The position numbers and the translations under genes are program-made. A stretch of DNA of 64,000 nt, taken from the NCBI RefSeq assembly GCF_004801255.1, contig NZ_CP036295.1, forward strand, positions 1,314,001 through 1,378,000, written 5' to 3'. The notes below the pieces were generated by a model, which saw only the letters and a list, made by a program, of their open reading frames with translations, was not told the origin of the DNA and did not search any database. This document shows, piece after piece, positions 10,880 to 19,827 of the stretch. The stretch comes from Desulfovibrio desulfuricans. Its GTDB lineage: Bacteria > Desulfobacterota > Desulfovibrionia > Desulfovibrionales > Desulfovibrionaceae. Position 1 is the first letter of the stretch. Every line of letters begins with the position of its first letter.

Positions 10880-11260
10880 GACGTCAAATCCTCCCGGAAA
10901 TGATTTTTTTTATTGTCCATCTAGGACGCAGCAGCGGCCGCATCTCTTTGGCCGCGCTGGAAATATTGCGCGTTACGAACCGAAGCATGGTAAGCTTCGC
11001 CCCGGTTCCGCACCGGCATAGAAATAAGACGCGCTTGGAGCTTGAAAAGGGGTTGAGGCTGATTTTTTTTACTTTTTTTGAAAAAAACAAAAAAATCAAA
11101 TAAATCAGCACTGTTGCAGATCAATCTTCTTGCGGCTCCATCCGGTTGCACCCATGTGCGCACAATACGTTGGGCATGCAGCTCTAACGGAGCAACGATG
11201 TGCAGTCAAGCAGATACTGGCGCTGGCTGGCTCCCGCCCTCCCTGTGGAGGTGCAATGCA
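10880..11260. other. groES upstream/leader region with serial hairpins
   Basis: 381 bases between groES and the stop of the 1024-residue gene, both on the minus strand. Three short stems lie in the part nearest groES: 10934-10955, 10981-10999 and 11002-11016. An A/T-rich tract at about 11060-11105 follows. The promoter probably lies at about 11020-11100 on the minus strand, but no convincing -35/-10 or sigma-32 pair was found. No gene is supported. Confidence 0.5.
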
Positions 11261-14200
11261 TCAGCACTGGCAGACGCCGTCGTTGAGCCTGATCCGCGCT
11301 TCGCGGCGCAGTTCCTTAACATATGCGGCGTTGTTTTGCAGGTAAAACGCCAGAGAGCGGGCAAAATCTTTTTTCAGCAGGCCTTCAAGAATCAAGGTGC
11401 TGATCTCGCGGTCAAGCAGAAGCAGTGAATTGAGGCCCATGACAATGCTGCGCTCGGCCTGCGGCAGGGCGCACATTTTGCGCCAGAACACCTCTCTGGC
11501 CCTCGGCTGGTAGTACCACATGTACATCATGTCGAGCAGGTGGGTGATGGTTTGCCGCGCGGTGGCCCTGTCCTTGCCGTAGAGTATCCGCCAGTACTCC
11601 GCCGGGTCCTGCAGCAGGGTCTCAAGATCCTTGCTGGGAAACAGCAGCTCCTGACGCGTAAGGTTTTTATACAGCTGGGCAAACTTGCTGTCGTAGTCGC
11701 ACTGCCGCATGCGCAGGTACATGTTGCGGTCGGCAAAGCCCTCGATGATCGAGGCGACCATGTCCGAGGAGCACTTGGACACGATGGCGGCGCAGTTTTG
11801 CAGCAGGCTTGCGGGGTCTGGCAGGTGCATGGCCGTAAAAAAGAGCAGCAGGCCGTGCCCCATGAGCAGCGAAAGCGGTATGGAAAGGGCGCTGCGAAAC
11901 AGGTTGCCGACAATGGCCTCCTTGGGCAGCCCTCGGTAAATGTTGTGGCCCGATATGTACGCGCTGTTGACCATGGCTATGACCGTGTACACCGCCAGCG
12001 CGTTGTCCTGCACGGTGAGGCCCATGAGATCCTGCAGCAGCCACAGACGCACCACCACCTCGAGCAGCGGCACCGACACGCCCGTGTACAGCAGTGAATC
12101 GGCCATGCGGCTCCAGCTGACATAACGCTTCCAGGGCACGAGCATGGAGCGGGTAAAGGCGCCGCCGCCCACCACCGCCTGACCCACGTTGCGCACAGCC
12201 GTAATGGCAAACCATATGAACGCGCCAAACCAGGTGAGCACCCACCAGCCGTTTACGTAGCTGAACGCCCATTGCGCGGGCAAAAAACCCGCCAGAATTT
12301 TGAGGGCGTTGACGATGTCGCTGTTCATGTAGTCTGGCGACCAGAAGGGTATTTCTTCCTGCGAGGGGCTTTGCAGCTGTTGCAGGTCGCGGTTTACGCC
12401 CTTGGCGTCGACGCCGCCCAGGGTAACAAGGTTGCCCTCGTGCCCGACCCTGGTAGTGTTTTTTTCAAGCCCCCAGCCGCGCACCTTGTGGCAGCCAACG
12501 TTACCGAAACCGGGAATGCGCCTGAGCAGGCGCTGCCACAGGGGCTGGGGCTGCTGCGGCTCGTGGTACTGGGTAAAGCGGTAAATGTCCGTATGCACGG
12601 GCAGGGTGAGCCGCTGGGCGTTGTCTTCGCTGCGCAGCACCGCGCGGGCCTTGGGCGGCAGGGTCTCCACAAAAACCAGCCCCATGCCGTGGGTGTGGTG
12701 CGAGCGGCTGGTGGAGTCGGTGCCGATGCGCGAACCCAGCGGCGACAGGGCGTAATATTCCTGCAGCTGCGGTATATGCCCAAGAATCTCGTGAAACAGG
12801 TGCATCCTTGCGGAGTCTTTAGGTTCGCCGCTGATGATGCGGCGGATAACCTGCTTGAGCCGTGGGGTGCTGCCCTCGTTGACCGCCCTTTGCAGGGTGT
12901 TGATCTCTTCCACATGGGCAAGCTGCCCGCTTGTCCACTCGCGCAGGTTAAACAGCTCGAGGTGCGTGATGCGGCCGCGCCCGATCCACAGCAGTTCAAG
13001 CACATCCTGCGCCGTCAGGCCCGCCAGGTTAAGGATGATCTGGCAGGGGTGCAGTGGGTGGATGTTTTCGAGCAGAAACTCCGGGGGCTGCTGCATGATG
13101 GCGGGCAGCTCGGTGTTTGGCGTGTAGGGGAAGACAATTTTGGGGTTGGCCTCGGGGCCAAGCCAGTCTTCGCGCAGCATGTCGGGAACCATGTCGGCCA
13201 GTTCCGTCAGTCCTTCGCGCAGCTTGGCCGCTCTGGCCGGGTCGGTTTCCGCCTCCAGCGCCGCGCTCAGGCGTTCCTTGCGCATCTGGCGCAGCGGCTC
13301 CAGCTGGTTGTAGATAAATTCGGCAAGGTGCAGCGACGAGGGCTGGCGCTGCCCCACATAGGCAAGGAATTCGTCCTCCTTAAGCGGGGCGGGCGTCGGC
13401 ATATCCCAGCGCGCGGCCAGCGAGGCGGCGTGACGTTCGTTCCAGGCGCGCAGCAGTTTGAGCACGTATTCGCGCATCCAGTCGTTTACCGGCGCATACT
13501 TACGCAGTGCGTCCACGATGTCGCGCCGGTGCAGCAGGTCGTTAAAGGCCTTGGACGTTTCGGTATTGAGCGGTGACCAGGTAAATTCCACCAGTTTGTC
13601 GCGAAACGTGGCCTTGAACTCTATGCCGATGCGCACCGTAATGCCCATGATGTGCGCCGCGCGCAGCAGCTCCTGCGCGGCTTCGGGATCGACGGTGTTG
13701 TAGTAGATCACCGTCAGAAAGCGGATGCCCTTGATCCATGCGTCCATGACCAGATGCGTGGGATTTTTGCGCCCCTTGGTATTGGCGTCGTGCACATGGT
13801 GGTCAAAGGCGTGCTGGTTCCATTCCTCAGGCATTTCGAGCAGATGAAACTTGCGCAGCAGGGCGCGTACAATGCGCGGCGTGCCGCGCACGGCCTGGTG
13901 AAATTCGTGCGCCAGGGGCAGCTGACGGCAGGGATCGTCGGAGCGCACAAGGTCTTTCATTATCTGCACGAGCACGCGGGCGGTATTGTTTTGCAGCGAC
14001 GAGTGCGAGGAGTACAGCACTTCGTCGTGAAGACGGCGCAGAGCCTGCAGGCGCTCGTTGGGGCCGCCAGCCTCCAGGCTTTCAAGCAGTACAATTACGG
14101 CGCTCGCCAGCCGCAGGCCGTGGGACGAGGCCATTTCAATAATGCCGTGGGGGTGCAGGCCCGGCTCGGGCTGGCGCAGCGCGTTGTCCTGCGCGCGGGC

Positions 14201-14335
14201 TTCCACAAAGGCGTTGACCAGCTGGATCAGCTTGTGATCCTGCGGGTCAAACAGCAGTGAAGAAAATTTCCGGTGCGTGCGTGAGGTCACGCCGGTTGAA
14301 CAGGCGTCCGGGGTGGTGCGTAAAGATGTGCGCAT
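11261..14335 (-). CDS. large protein of unknown function: PHP-like segment plus C-terminal membrane spans
   Basis: 1024 residues; family not recognised. Around residues 175-245 a segment (DHHVHDANTKGRK, then GIRFLTVIYYNTVDPEAAQ and GITVRIGIEFKA) resembles the first strands of a PHP-type phosphoesterase (HxH, then a Gly-Ile-Glu pair), but later metal ligands were not identified. The middle is soluble and helix-rich. Roughly residues 660-870 contain four or five hydrophobic stretches, for example WWVLTWFGAFIWFAITAVRN and ALSIPLSLLMGHGLLLFF. The C-terminus (about 870-1024) is soluble again. The start lacks a clear ribosome site, so a later start is possible. It is monocistronic and divergent from the small gene at 14563. 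A membrane-tethered enzyme is one reading; no function is assigned. Confidence 0.75.
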   Translation of the reverse strand: MRTSLRTTPDACSTGVTSRTHRKFSSLLFDPQDHKLIQLVNAFVEARAQDNALRQPEPGLHPHGIIEMASSHGLRLASAVIVLLESLEAGGPNERLQALRRLHDEVLYSSHSSLQNNTARVLVQIMKDLVRSDDPCRQLPLAHEFHQAVRGTPRIVRALLRKFHLLEMPEEWNQHAFDHHVHDANTKGRKNPTHLVMDAWIKGIRFLTVIYYNTVDPEAAQELLRAAHIMGITVRIGIEFKATFRDKLVEFTWSPLNTETSKAFNDLLHRRDIVDALRKYAPVNDWMREYVLKLLRAWNERHAASLAARWDMPTPAPLKEDEFLAYVGQRQPSSLHLAEFIYNQLEPLRQMRKERLSAALEAETDPARAAKLREGLTELADMVPDMLREDWLGPEANPKIVFPYTPNTELPAIMQQPPEFLLENIHPLHPCQIILNLAGLTAQDVLELLWIGRGRITHLELFNLREWTSGQLAHVEEINTLQRAVNEGSTPRLKQVIRRIISGEPKDSARMHLFHEILGHIPQLQEYYALSPLGSRIGTDSTSRSHHTHGMGLVFVETLPPKARAVLRSEDNAQRLTLPVHTDIYRFTQYHEPQQPQPLWQRLLRRIPGFGNVGCHKVRGWGLEKNTTRVGHEGNLVTLGGVDAKGVNRDLQQLQSPSQEEIPFWSPDYMNSDIVNALKILAGFLPAQWAFSYVNGWWVLTWFGAFIWFAITAVRNVGQAVVGGGAFTRSMLVPWKRYVSWSRMADSLLYTGVSVPLLEVVVRLWLLQDLMGLTVQDNALAVYTVIAMVNSAYISGHNIYRGLPKEAIVGNLFRSALSIPLSLLMGHGLLLFFTAMHLPDPASLLQNCAAIVSKCSSDMVASIIEGFADRNMYLRMRQCDYDSKFAQLYKNLTRQELLFPSKDLETLLQDPAEYWRILYGKDRATARQTITHLLDMMYMWYYQPRAREVFWRKMCALPQAERSIVMGLNSLLLLDREISTLILEGLLKKDFARSLAFYLQNNAAYVKELRREARIRLNDGVCQC

Positions 14336-14562
14336 GTAAAAAAACTTGGCAAAAAGTGCTTATAGATGTTTGCAGAGCCTTTACGGCCTGTAAATAAACT
14401 GAATTTTTCTCATGATGCAGCGCATGTGCGCGAAAGTCCAGCGTCATGTTGCGGGCGCGGGGCCGGTTTGTCGGCGTATTGAAAAATAGACCGGCTGCCG
14501 TTACCAATAAAGAATAAATCCTCACGCACAGGCATCTGCCACCTTTTACCACGGGAGGCCCA

Positions 14563-14826
14563 ATGTATCAGAAAACCAACGATCTGGCCGGGGGGCATGT
14601 GTTTGCAACCGCGCAAGACATGCTGGACTGGCTTGAAAAAGCCATGACCGACAATATCAGCAACAACCGCGACCGCCAGCGGTTTGAGGCCGATCCCTAT
14701 GCTTATACCGTCAATTACGCCGAGGCTGCCGGGCTTGCGCTTGACGATTATCAGGCGGGCGAGGTGCAGCGGCGCGTGGCGCAGTGGGTTCAGCAGCAGT
14801 ATGCGGAAGATATGACGGAAGAATAG
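14563..14826 (+). CDS. small conserved-looking protein of unknown function
   Basis: 87 residues with a good ribosome site (GGGAGG) 6 nt before the ATG. It is acidic and mostly helical by composition, with no Cys, signal peptide or membrane segment (for example QAGEVQRRVAQWVQQQYAED near the end). Not recognised. It is divergent from the 1024-residue gene, and the 227 nt between them must hold both promoters. Confidence 0.65.
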   Translation: MYQKTNDLAGGHVFATAQDMLDWLEKAMTDNISNNRDRQRFEADPYAYTVNYAEAAGLALDDYQAGEVQRRVAQWVQQQYAEDMTEE

Positions 14827-15135
14827 GCGTATGCCTGCGCCTGCGCGGCATCGGGCAGGTCGGCTGCCCGGTGCCCGTAAAAATGCCTGCGCCATGCAGT
14901 TATGCTAATATGCGACCGTATTGTCCATATATTGCATATGATATCAAATAGGCACGTGGCCTTTGTTGTTTCTTTCAACCAGTCGCGGACAAAATTATTA
15001 ATTTACATTACGCAGAGTAACAGTAAAAACGTCTCTGTTTGAATGATAAAAAATATCTTTTTTGTTGCAATATTCCTGCAAATTGATGAAGCTCGCGTCA
15101 GTTAATTTTTTGTGTTTTTTTAAGGTAAGTTAAGG
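14827..15135. other. intergenic region upstream of diguanylate cyclase
   Basis: 309 bases. A 7-bp stem (CGGGCAG / CTGCCCG, 14852-14870) follows the small gene but lacks a T-tract. The rest, from about 14900 on, is AT-rich and presumably holds the promoter of the diguanylate cyclase gene; no single -35/-10 pair stands out. No gene is supported. Confidence 0.5.
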
Positions 15136-16770
15136 ATGATGAAAGCAGTTTTACGCAGTGCAGCCGCACTGCTCGGCAAACTCAAAATCCATATTGAAGA
15201 ACGGCCCACGCGTACCATATTGGCGCTCTGGGCGTTATCCATACCTTTTGCAGCCGCGCTTTCGCTGCTGGTTGCTCTGTATTGGCGCTCCGAACATTTT
15301 GCAGCAGGCCTTGACGAAGCTGAATTTTCGTTGACGCAACGGGTGCAGCGCGTTGCGGAAATGACGGAACTCAAATTTGATACAATCCGCAAACTGACGG
15401 CGCTTCTGGCGACGGATTCCCGCATTGTCGCCGCGCTCAGTGGGCAGGGCAATCTGGTGGAGTGCACCAGCTACCTGCAGAGCGTGGGGTATACGCTACG
15501 CCTGCACCGGGCGTTTTTGCTCAACAAAAACGGCGTGTGCGTCGCCTCAAACGATGCCGGGCTTGCCAAAAATCTGCTTGGGGTCAACCTGGCTGACCGT
15601 GAGTATTTTATTCGCGCCATGGCTGGCGAAAGCGCGGTGCAGTTTGTGGTGGGGCGTGTTTCCACTGTTCCCGGTTTCCATTTTTCCGCTCCCGTGATCG
15701 GCCCGGACGGATACCTTGGGGTGGTCGTACTCAAAATTGACAAGGATACTCTGGCCCAGCAGCTGTACCTGCCTACCGGCTTTGTCACTGACCGCGCCGG
15801 GGTTGTTGTTGTGCCAGATGTGCCGGAAAACATGCTGCGGGTGGTGCCCGGCGGGTCTGCCGCGTCGCTTGGCGTGGAGCAGAGCCAGCTGCGTTATCAA
15901 CGCGCGAAGCTTGAAACGGTGTATCTGCGCGAGGTGAACGTGCATGGCCATAAGGCCTGGCTGCGCCATGCGGAGGGACAGCCGTTTTTATGCACGGTTG
16001 CCAGCATCGGCAAAGAGGGGCTGAGCGTCTACGGGTTTGAAAACATTGGCCAGCTGGTTGCCGAAACGGAGGCGTCCTTCAGGGTGCGCCTGCTGACCGC
16101 GTTCTTTTTTTTGATTCTTGGCTCTGCAGTTATCATTGGCACGTTTGTGAACTTTTTGCGCGACAGGTATCAGCGCAACACGCTGCAAAAGCTCAACGAC
16201 ACCCTGCGGGTGCAGGCCCAGCACGATGCCCTGACCGGGCTGCTCAACCGCAGAATGTTTGATGAAATGGCCGAATCCTGGTTTGCCCAGACCCTGCGTC
16301 TTGGGGTGCCCTTTTCACTGGTGCTGTTTGACATAGACCACTTCAAGCGACTCAACGATTCTTTTGGGCACCAGGCAGGCGACAACGTGCTGCGCAAAAT
16401 AGCCGCCTGCGTGCAAAATACGTTGTCGCGAAAGGGCGACAGGGTGTTTCGCATCGGGGGCGAAGAATTTGCCGTGCTTGCAGGCGCGGAGGACGAAGCG
16501 CAATTGCGCTGTTTGATGGAAAAAATCCGCACTGCGGTGGAAGGGTTGCAACTGAAGCATCCCAACGGCCCCAAGGCTGTGGTGACTGTTTCGCTGGGCG
16601 GCCTGCTGGTGTGCGGTTGCTGTGATCTCTCGTTTGACGGGGCCTTCAGAAAAGCAGACGAGGCCCTGTACCAGGCCAAGGCCAGCGGGCGTAACCGCAG
16701 CGTGCTGGCGGACGCCTCCTGTCTCGTGACCGTCCCCCCCGTCAGGCTCAGATCGCGGAAGCGTTCGTGA
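15136..16770 (+). CDS. membrane diguanylate cyclase with periplasmic Cache-type sensor
   Basis: 544 residues. A first transmembrane helix at about 32-52 precedes a periplasmic sensor of about 260 residues (double-Cache-like; ends near TEASFRVR). The second helix is LLTAFFFLILGSAVIIGTFV, and the GGDEF domain occupies about 370-530. The active site reads GGEEF (residues 441-445), with substrate and metal residues in LVLFDIDHFKRLNDSFGH. The inhibitory I-site RxxD (RKGD) stands exactly five residues before it. It should therefore make cyclic di-GMP with product feedback. The ligand is unknown. A second in-frame ATG directly follows the first. Confidence 0.95.
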   Translation: MMKAVLRSAAALLGKLKIHIEERPTRTILALWALSIPFAAALSLLVALYWRSEHFAAGLDEAEFSLTQRVQRVAEMTELKFDTIRKLTALLATDSRIVAALSGQGNLVECTSYLQSVGYTLRLHRAFLLNKNGVCVASNDAGLAKNLLGVNLADREYFIRAMAGESAVQFVVGRVSTVPGFHFSAPVIGPDGYLGVVVLKIDKDTLAQQLYLPTGFVTDRAGVVVVPDVPENMLRVVPGGSAASLGVEQSQLRYQRAKLETVYLREVNVHGHKAWLRHAEGQPFLCTVASIGKEGLSVYGFENIGQLVAETEASFRVRLLTAFFFLILGSAVIIGTFVNFLRDRYQRNTLQKLNDTLRVQAQHDALTGLLNRRMFDEMAESWFAQTLRLGVPFSLVLFDIDHFKRLNDSFGHQAGDNVLRKIAACVQNTLSRKGDRVFRIGGEEFAVLAGAEDEAQLRCLMEKIRTAVEGLQLKHPNGPKAVVTVSLGGLLVCGCCDLSFDGAFRKADEALYQAKASGRNRSVLADASCLVTVPPVRLRSRKRS

Positions 16771-16895
16771 GTCGGGATAATCCACTTCGTCTGATCTTTT
16801 GTGCTTTCTGCGTGTTGCGGCCTGCGTTTGGTGGCTGCTTTGCGCGCACTGAATTCCGGCAGGGAACTGCGAAAATATTGGGTGTGCACAGTTTG

Positions 16896-16923
16896 TTGAC
16901 TTTGAATTTCATTTTCATATACT
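16896..16923 (+). promoter_or_regulatory. sigma-70 type promoter for the small gene at 16990
   Basis: TTGACT and TATACT are separated by 16 bp, 66 nt before the start codon. This is one of the closest matches to the housekeeping consensus in the window. It is a sequence match only. Confidence 0.6.
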
Positions 16924-16989
16924 AAGCCTGCTGCCCGTACAGGGCAGAACTTTTACCGCCTTCAGGCGCAAAGGAGAACAGGCAGAGAT

Positions 16990-17295
16990 ATGGCTAACCG
17001 TTTTGCAACAACGCAGAATATGGCGATCCAGTCTGTACGCGAAAATGGAAAGGATCTGGTGCTGGCCATCGACAGCCGGGGGCTGTACCTCACTACCGCG
17101 CAGTATGTGGGGCGGCCCATTGCCGACCGCAACCGCTACAGCGGCGCGCGGCAAGATACGGACCAGCGCATAGCCGCACTCGGGCTCGACGCTGCCGACC
17201 TGCTGGCGGCCAACCAGCACCGTATCCAGGTCGAAACCGTGGCCGCCAAAAAGGTCAACCCCCTCAAGGCCTCCAAGCGCGGGGCCAAGGGCTAG
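16990..17295 (+). CDS. small basic protein of unknown function
   Basis: 101 residues; not recognised. It begins MANRFATTQNMAIQSV and has a Lys/Arg/Gly-rich tail (KKVNPLKASKRGAKG) that could bind nucleic acid or be disordered. AAAGGAG lies about 13 nt before the ATG, rather far for an ideal ribosome site. A good promoter precedes it, and a weak GC-rich hairpin (GCCCGC / GCGGGC) lies in the 185 nt before radA. Confidence 0.65.
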   Translation: MANRFATTQNMAIQSVRENGKDLVLAIDSRGLYLTTAQYVGRPIADRNRYSGARQDTDQRIAALGLDAADLLAANQHRIQVETVAAKKVNPLKASKRGAKG

Positions 17296-17480
17296 ATCGG
17301 CGGCATTAGTCGGCCGGTCGCCGCCGGTCGCGCCGCCGCACTTTCGCCCGTTGCGGGGTGGTTGCCAGTTGTGGCCCGCCCTCCGCAGCGGGCGATTGTG
17401 TTATTGCATCGTCGCCCTGGCAAGGCCTTTTGCGCGCACAGAAACTTGCGCCCTGTGTACTTTTTTCGTAGGCTTTATTC

Positions 17481-18824
17481 ATGACGAAAACACGCGAGAT
17501 TTATATCTGCTCATCCTGTGGCTCACAAACCATGCAATGGCGTGGGCAGTGCCCCAACTGTCATGAATGGAACACCCTGCAGGCGGCGGTGCAGCCCAAA
17601 TCGGCCCCCGGCGGCAACAGGCCCAGACCGGCCCTGGACACGTCCAGCAGGCCCATCCCCCTGCGGGAGGTGCAGGACGCGGGGCACGAGCCATACGGCA
17701 GCGGCCTCAAGGCGCTTGACCGCGTGCTGGGCAAGGGGCTTGTGCCCGGTGCGGCAATTTTGGTCGGCGGCGAGCCGGGCATAGGCAAATCGACCCTGCT
17801 GTTGCAGGTGGCGGGCCTGGTTGCGGCGCAGGGCAGGCATGTGCTCTACGCCAGCGGCGAAGAATCGCTGCCGCAGATCAAGGGGCGAGCCGAACGTCTG
17901 GGCATGCTTGCTCCCGACCTTATGGCCATTGCCACCTCACGTGTGGAAGACGTGCTTGAAGCCGCCAATGCCGCGCCGCCAGCCCTGCTGGTGGTGGATT
18001 CGGTGCAAACCCTCACGAGTCTTGAGGCCGACGGCCTGCCGGGCAACGTCAGCCAGGTGCGCGCCGTGGCCACGGCCCTGCTTGAGGCCTGCCGCAGGCT
18101 TTCGTGCACGCTGGTGCTGGTGGGGCATGTGACCAAGGACGGCGTGCTGGCCGGTCCCCGGCTGCTTGAGCATATGGTGGATACCGTCATTTCCCTTGAG
18201 GGCGACCGCCGTCAGATGTTCCGCCTGCTGCGCGTGTTCAAAAACCGCTTTGGCCCCAACGAAGAACTGCTGGTCTTTCGCATGGAAGCCACGGGCATGC
18301 AGATTGTGGACGACCCTTCCACGTTTTTTTTGGGCCAGCGCGATCCTTCGCTTTCGGGTACGGCGGTGGTCATGGCTGTGGACGGTCAGCGCCCGCTGGC
18401 CGTGGAGGTGCAGGCCCTTGTGTCGCGTACGTTTTTGAGTATTCCGCGTCGCGCGGCCCTGGGGTTTGACGTGGGCCGCCTGCACCTGCTGCTGGCCGTG
18501 CTGGAAAAAAGACTCAAGCTCAACTTTGCTCAGGTTGATATTTACGCAAAGGTGGGCGGCGGCATGAAACTGAGCGAGCCGGGGCTTGATCTGGCGCTGG
18601 TAGCCGCTGTGCTTTCGTCGTATTATGATGTTCCCCTGCCGGAAAAAAGCGTACTTTGGGGCGAGGTTGACCTCAACGGGCAGGTACGGCCCGTATCCGC
18701 GCAGGATCTGCGGCTTACGCAGGCGCGGCGTCTGGGTTTTGACCCCATAGTGCATCCGGCCATGGAGCAGGGCGGCATCAGTACCATTGCCGCGCTGCAG
18801 CAAAGGCTATTTCATCGCAAGTAA
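17481..18824 (+). CDS. radA: DNA repair protein RadA
   Basis: 447 residues. An N-terminal C4 zinc motif (CSSCGSQTMQWRGQCPNC) is followed by a RecA-like ATPase with Walker A GGEPGIGKST, the RadA signature KNRFGPNEE, and a C-terminal Lon-like domain (about 285-447). It processes branched recombination intermediates with RecA. It is first in a plus-strand run: the CYTH gene starts 12 nt after its stop. Confidence 0.98.
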   Translation: MTKTREIYICSSCGSQTMQWRGQCPNCHEWNTLQAAVQPKSAPGGNRPRPALDTSSRPIPLREVQDAGHEPYGSGLKALDRVLGKGLVPGAAILVGGEPGIGKSTLLLQVAGLVAAQGRHVLYASGEESLPQIKGRAERLGMLAPDLMAIATSRVEDVLEAANAAPPALLVVDSVQTLTSLEADGLPGNVSQVRAVATALLEACRRLSCTLVLVGHVTKDGVLAGPRLLEHMVDTVISLEGDRRQMFRLLRVFKNRFGPNEELLVFRMEATGMQIVDDPSTFFLGQRDPSLSGTAVVMAVDGQRPLAVEVQALVSRTFLSIPRRAALGFDVGRLHLLLAVLEKRLKLNFAQVDIYAKVGGGMKLSEPGLDLALVAAVLSSYYDVPLPEKSVLWGEVDLNGQVRPVSAQDLRLTQARRLGFDPIVHPAMEQGGISTIAALQQRLFHRK

Positions 18825-18836
18825 AGGCGGGCGGGT

Positions 18837-19478
18837 ATGGGCCTTGAGATTGAGCGCAAATATCTGCAGGTAAATTTGCAAACCCTGCGTCAGACTCTTG
18901 TCGATAACGGGGCGCATTGCCTTGGCGCGCATTTTGAATGCAACTGGGTATTCGACACCTCTGCGGGTGGTCTGGTTACAGGCGGCCAGCTGCTGCGGCT
19001 GCGCAGCCAGCTGTGGCAGGACAAAACGCGTTATCTGCTTACCCTCAAGCTGCCTGTCCTGCAAAGCGGCGGCTTCAAGATGCGTGAAGAGCGCGAAACC
19101 GAAGTGGCCGACGGCGCGGCCATGCGCAGCATTCTTGAAGGGCTGGGCTACATTGTGGCGGCGCGGTATGAAAAAATACGCGAGCCATGGCGCATGGACA
19201 CCGTAGAGGTAGAGCTGGACGTGCTGCCCTTTGCCGAAGTGGTCGAGCTTGAAGGCCGCGCGCAGGATATAGAATCGGTGGAAAGGCGTCTGAACCTTGA
19301 CAATGCCGAAATAAGCACCAAAAGTTATCATGAGCTGCATCAGGAATGGTTGCGGCAAAACCACAAGCCGGAGCAGCTCTCCTTTGTGTTTGACGAAGCG
19401 CAAAGAGAGCACTGGCGCACATTGCTGGGCCTGACGGACAGGGCCGCCACCAATCCGGCCTCAACGCGGCAGAGCTGA
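18837..19478 (+). CDS. CYTH-domain protein (class IV adenylate cyclase / triphosphatase family)
   Basis: 213 residues. It begins MGLEIERKYLQV, the ExExK signature that starts the CYTH beta-tunnel. Alternating charged strands (KTRYLLTLKLP, MREERETEV, VEVELDVLPFAEVVELEG) supply the other triphosphate and metal-binding residues. Members hydrolyse inorganic triphosphate or thiamine triphosphate, or cyclise ATP; sequence alone does not separate these. It sits between radA and clpS, probably co-transcribed. Confidence 0.9.
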   Translation: MGLEIERKYLQVNLQTLRQTLVDNGAHCLGAHFECNWVFDTSAGGLVTGGQLLRLRSQLWQDKTRYLLTLKLPVLQSGGFKMREERETEVADGAAMRSILEGLGYIVAARYEKIREPWRMDTVEVELDVLPFAEVVELEGRAQDIESVERRLNLDNAEISTKSYHELHQEWLRQNHKPEQLSFVFDEAQREHWRTLLGLTDRAATNPASTRQS

Positions 19479-19497
19479 AACGCCTTGGGAGCCACGA

Positions 19498-19818
19498 ATG
19501 TCTTTTCTTCCTGACAATCAAACAGGCGGCGAAAGCCGCGTAATAGTGGAAAAAAAGCTTAAGGAGCCGGATCGCTACCGGGTTCTGCTGCACAACGACG
19601 ACTATACAAGCATGGAGTTTGTGGTGTCTGTATTGTGTGGTATTTTCCACAAAACCGCAGAAGAAGCCACCGCCATCATGCTGGCAGTACACCAGCGCGG
19701 GGTGGGCCAGTGCGGCGTTTATACCCTTGAAATAGCCGAAGCCAAAGTTCGGCGCGTTCACAACACGGCGCGGGCGGCAGGGTATCCCCTCAAATGCACC
19801 ATGGAAAAAATCCATTGA
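19498..19818 (+). CDS. clpS: ClpS adaptor of the ClpAP protease
   Basis: 106 residues. Core motifs RYRVLLHNDDYTSMEFVV (the HNDDYT box binding the N-degron amine), AVHQRGVGQCGVYTLEIAE and the terminal ...LKCTMEKI are all present. It delivers proteins with destabilising N-terminal residues to ClpA. The ATG follows a GGGAG ribosome site, and clpA starts 9 nt after its stop. Confidence 0.98.
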   Translation: MSFLPDNQTGGESRVIVEKKLKEPDRYRVLLHNDDYTSMEFVVSVLCGIFHKTAEEATAIMLAVHQRGVGQCGVYTLEIAEAKVRRVHNTARAAGYPLKCTMEKIH

Positions 19819-19827
19819 GATAAGCCT

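Noticed and set aside
10880..11260. CIRCE element or sigma-32 promoter for groESL
   Set aside because: Neither the GCACTC/GAGTGC arms nor a CTTGAA...CCCCAT pair could be found on the minus strand.
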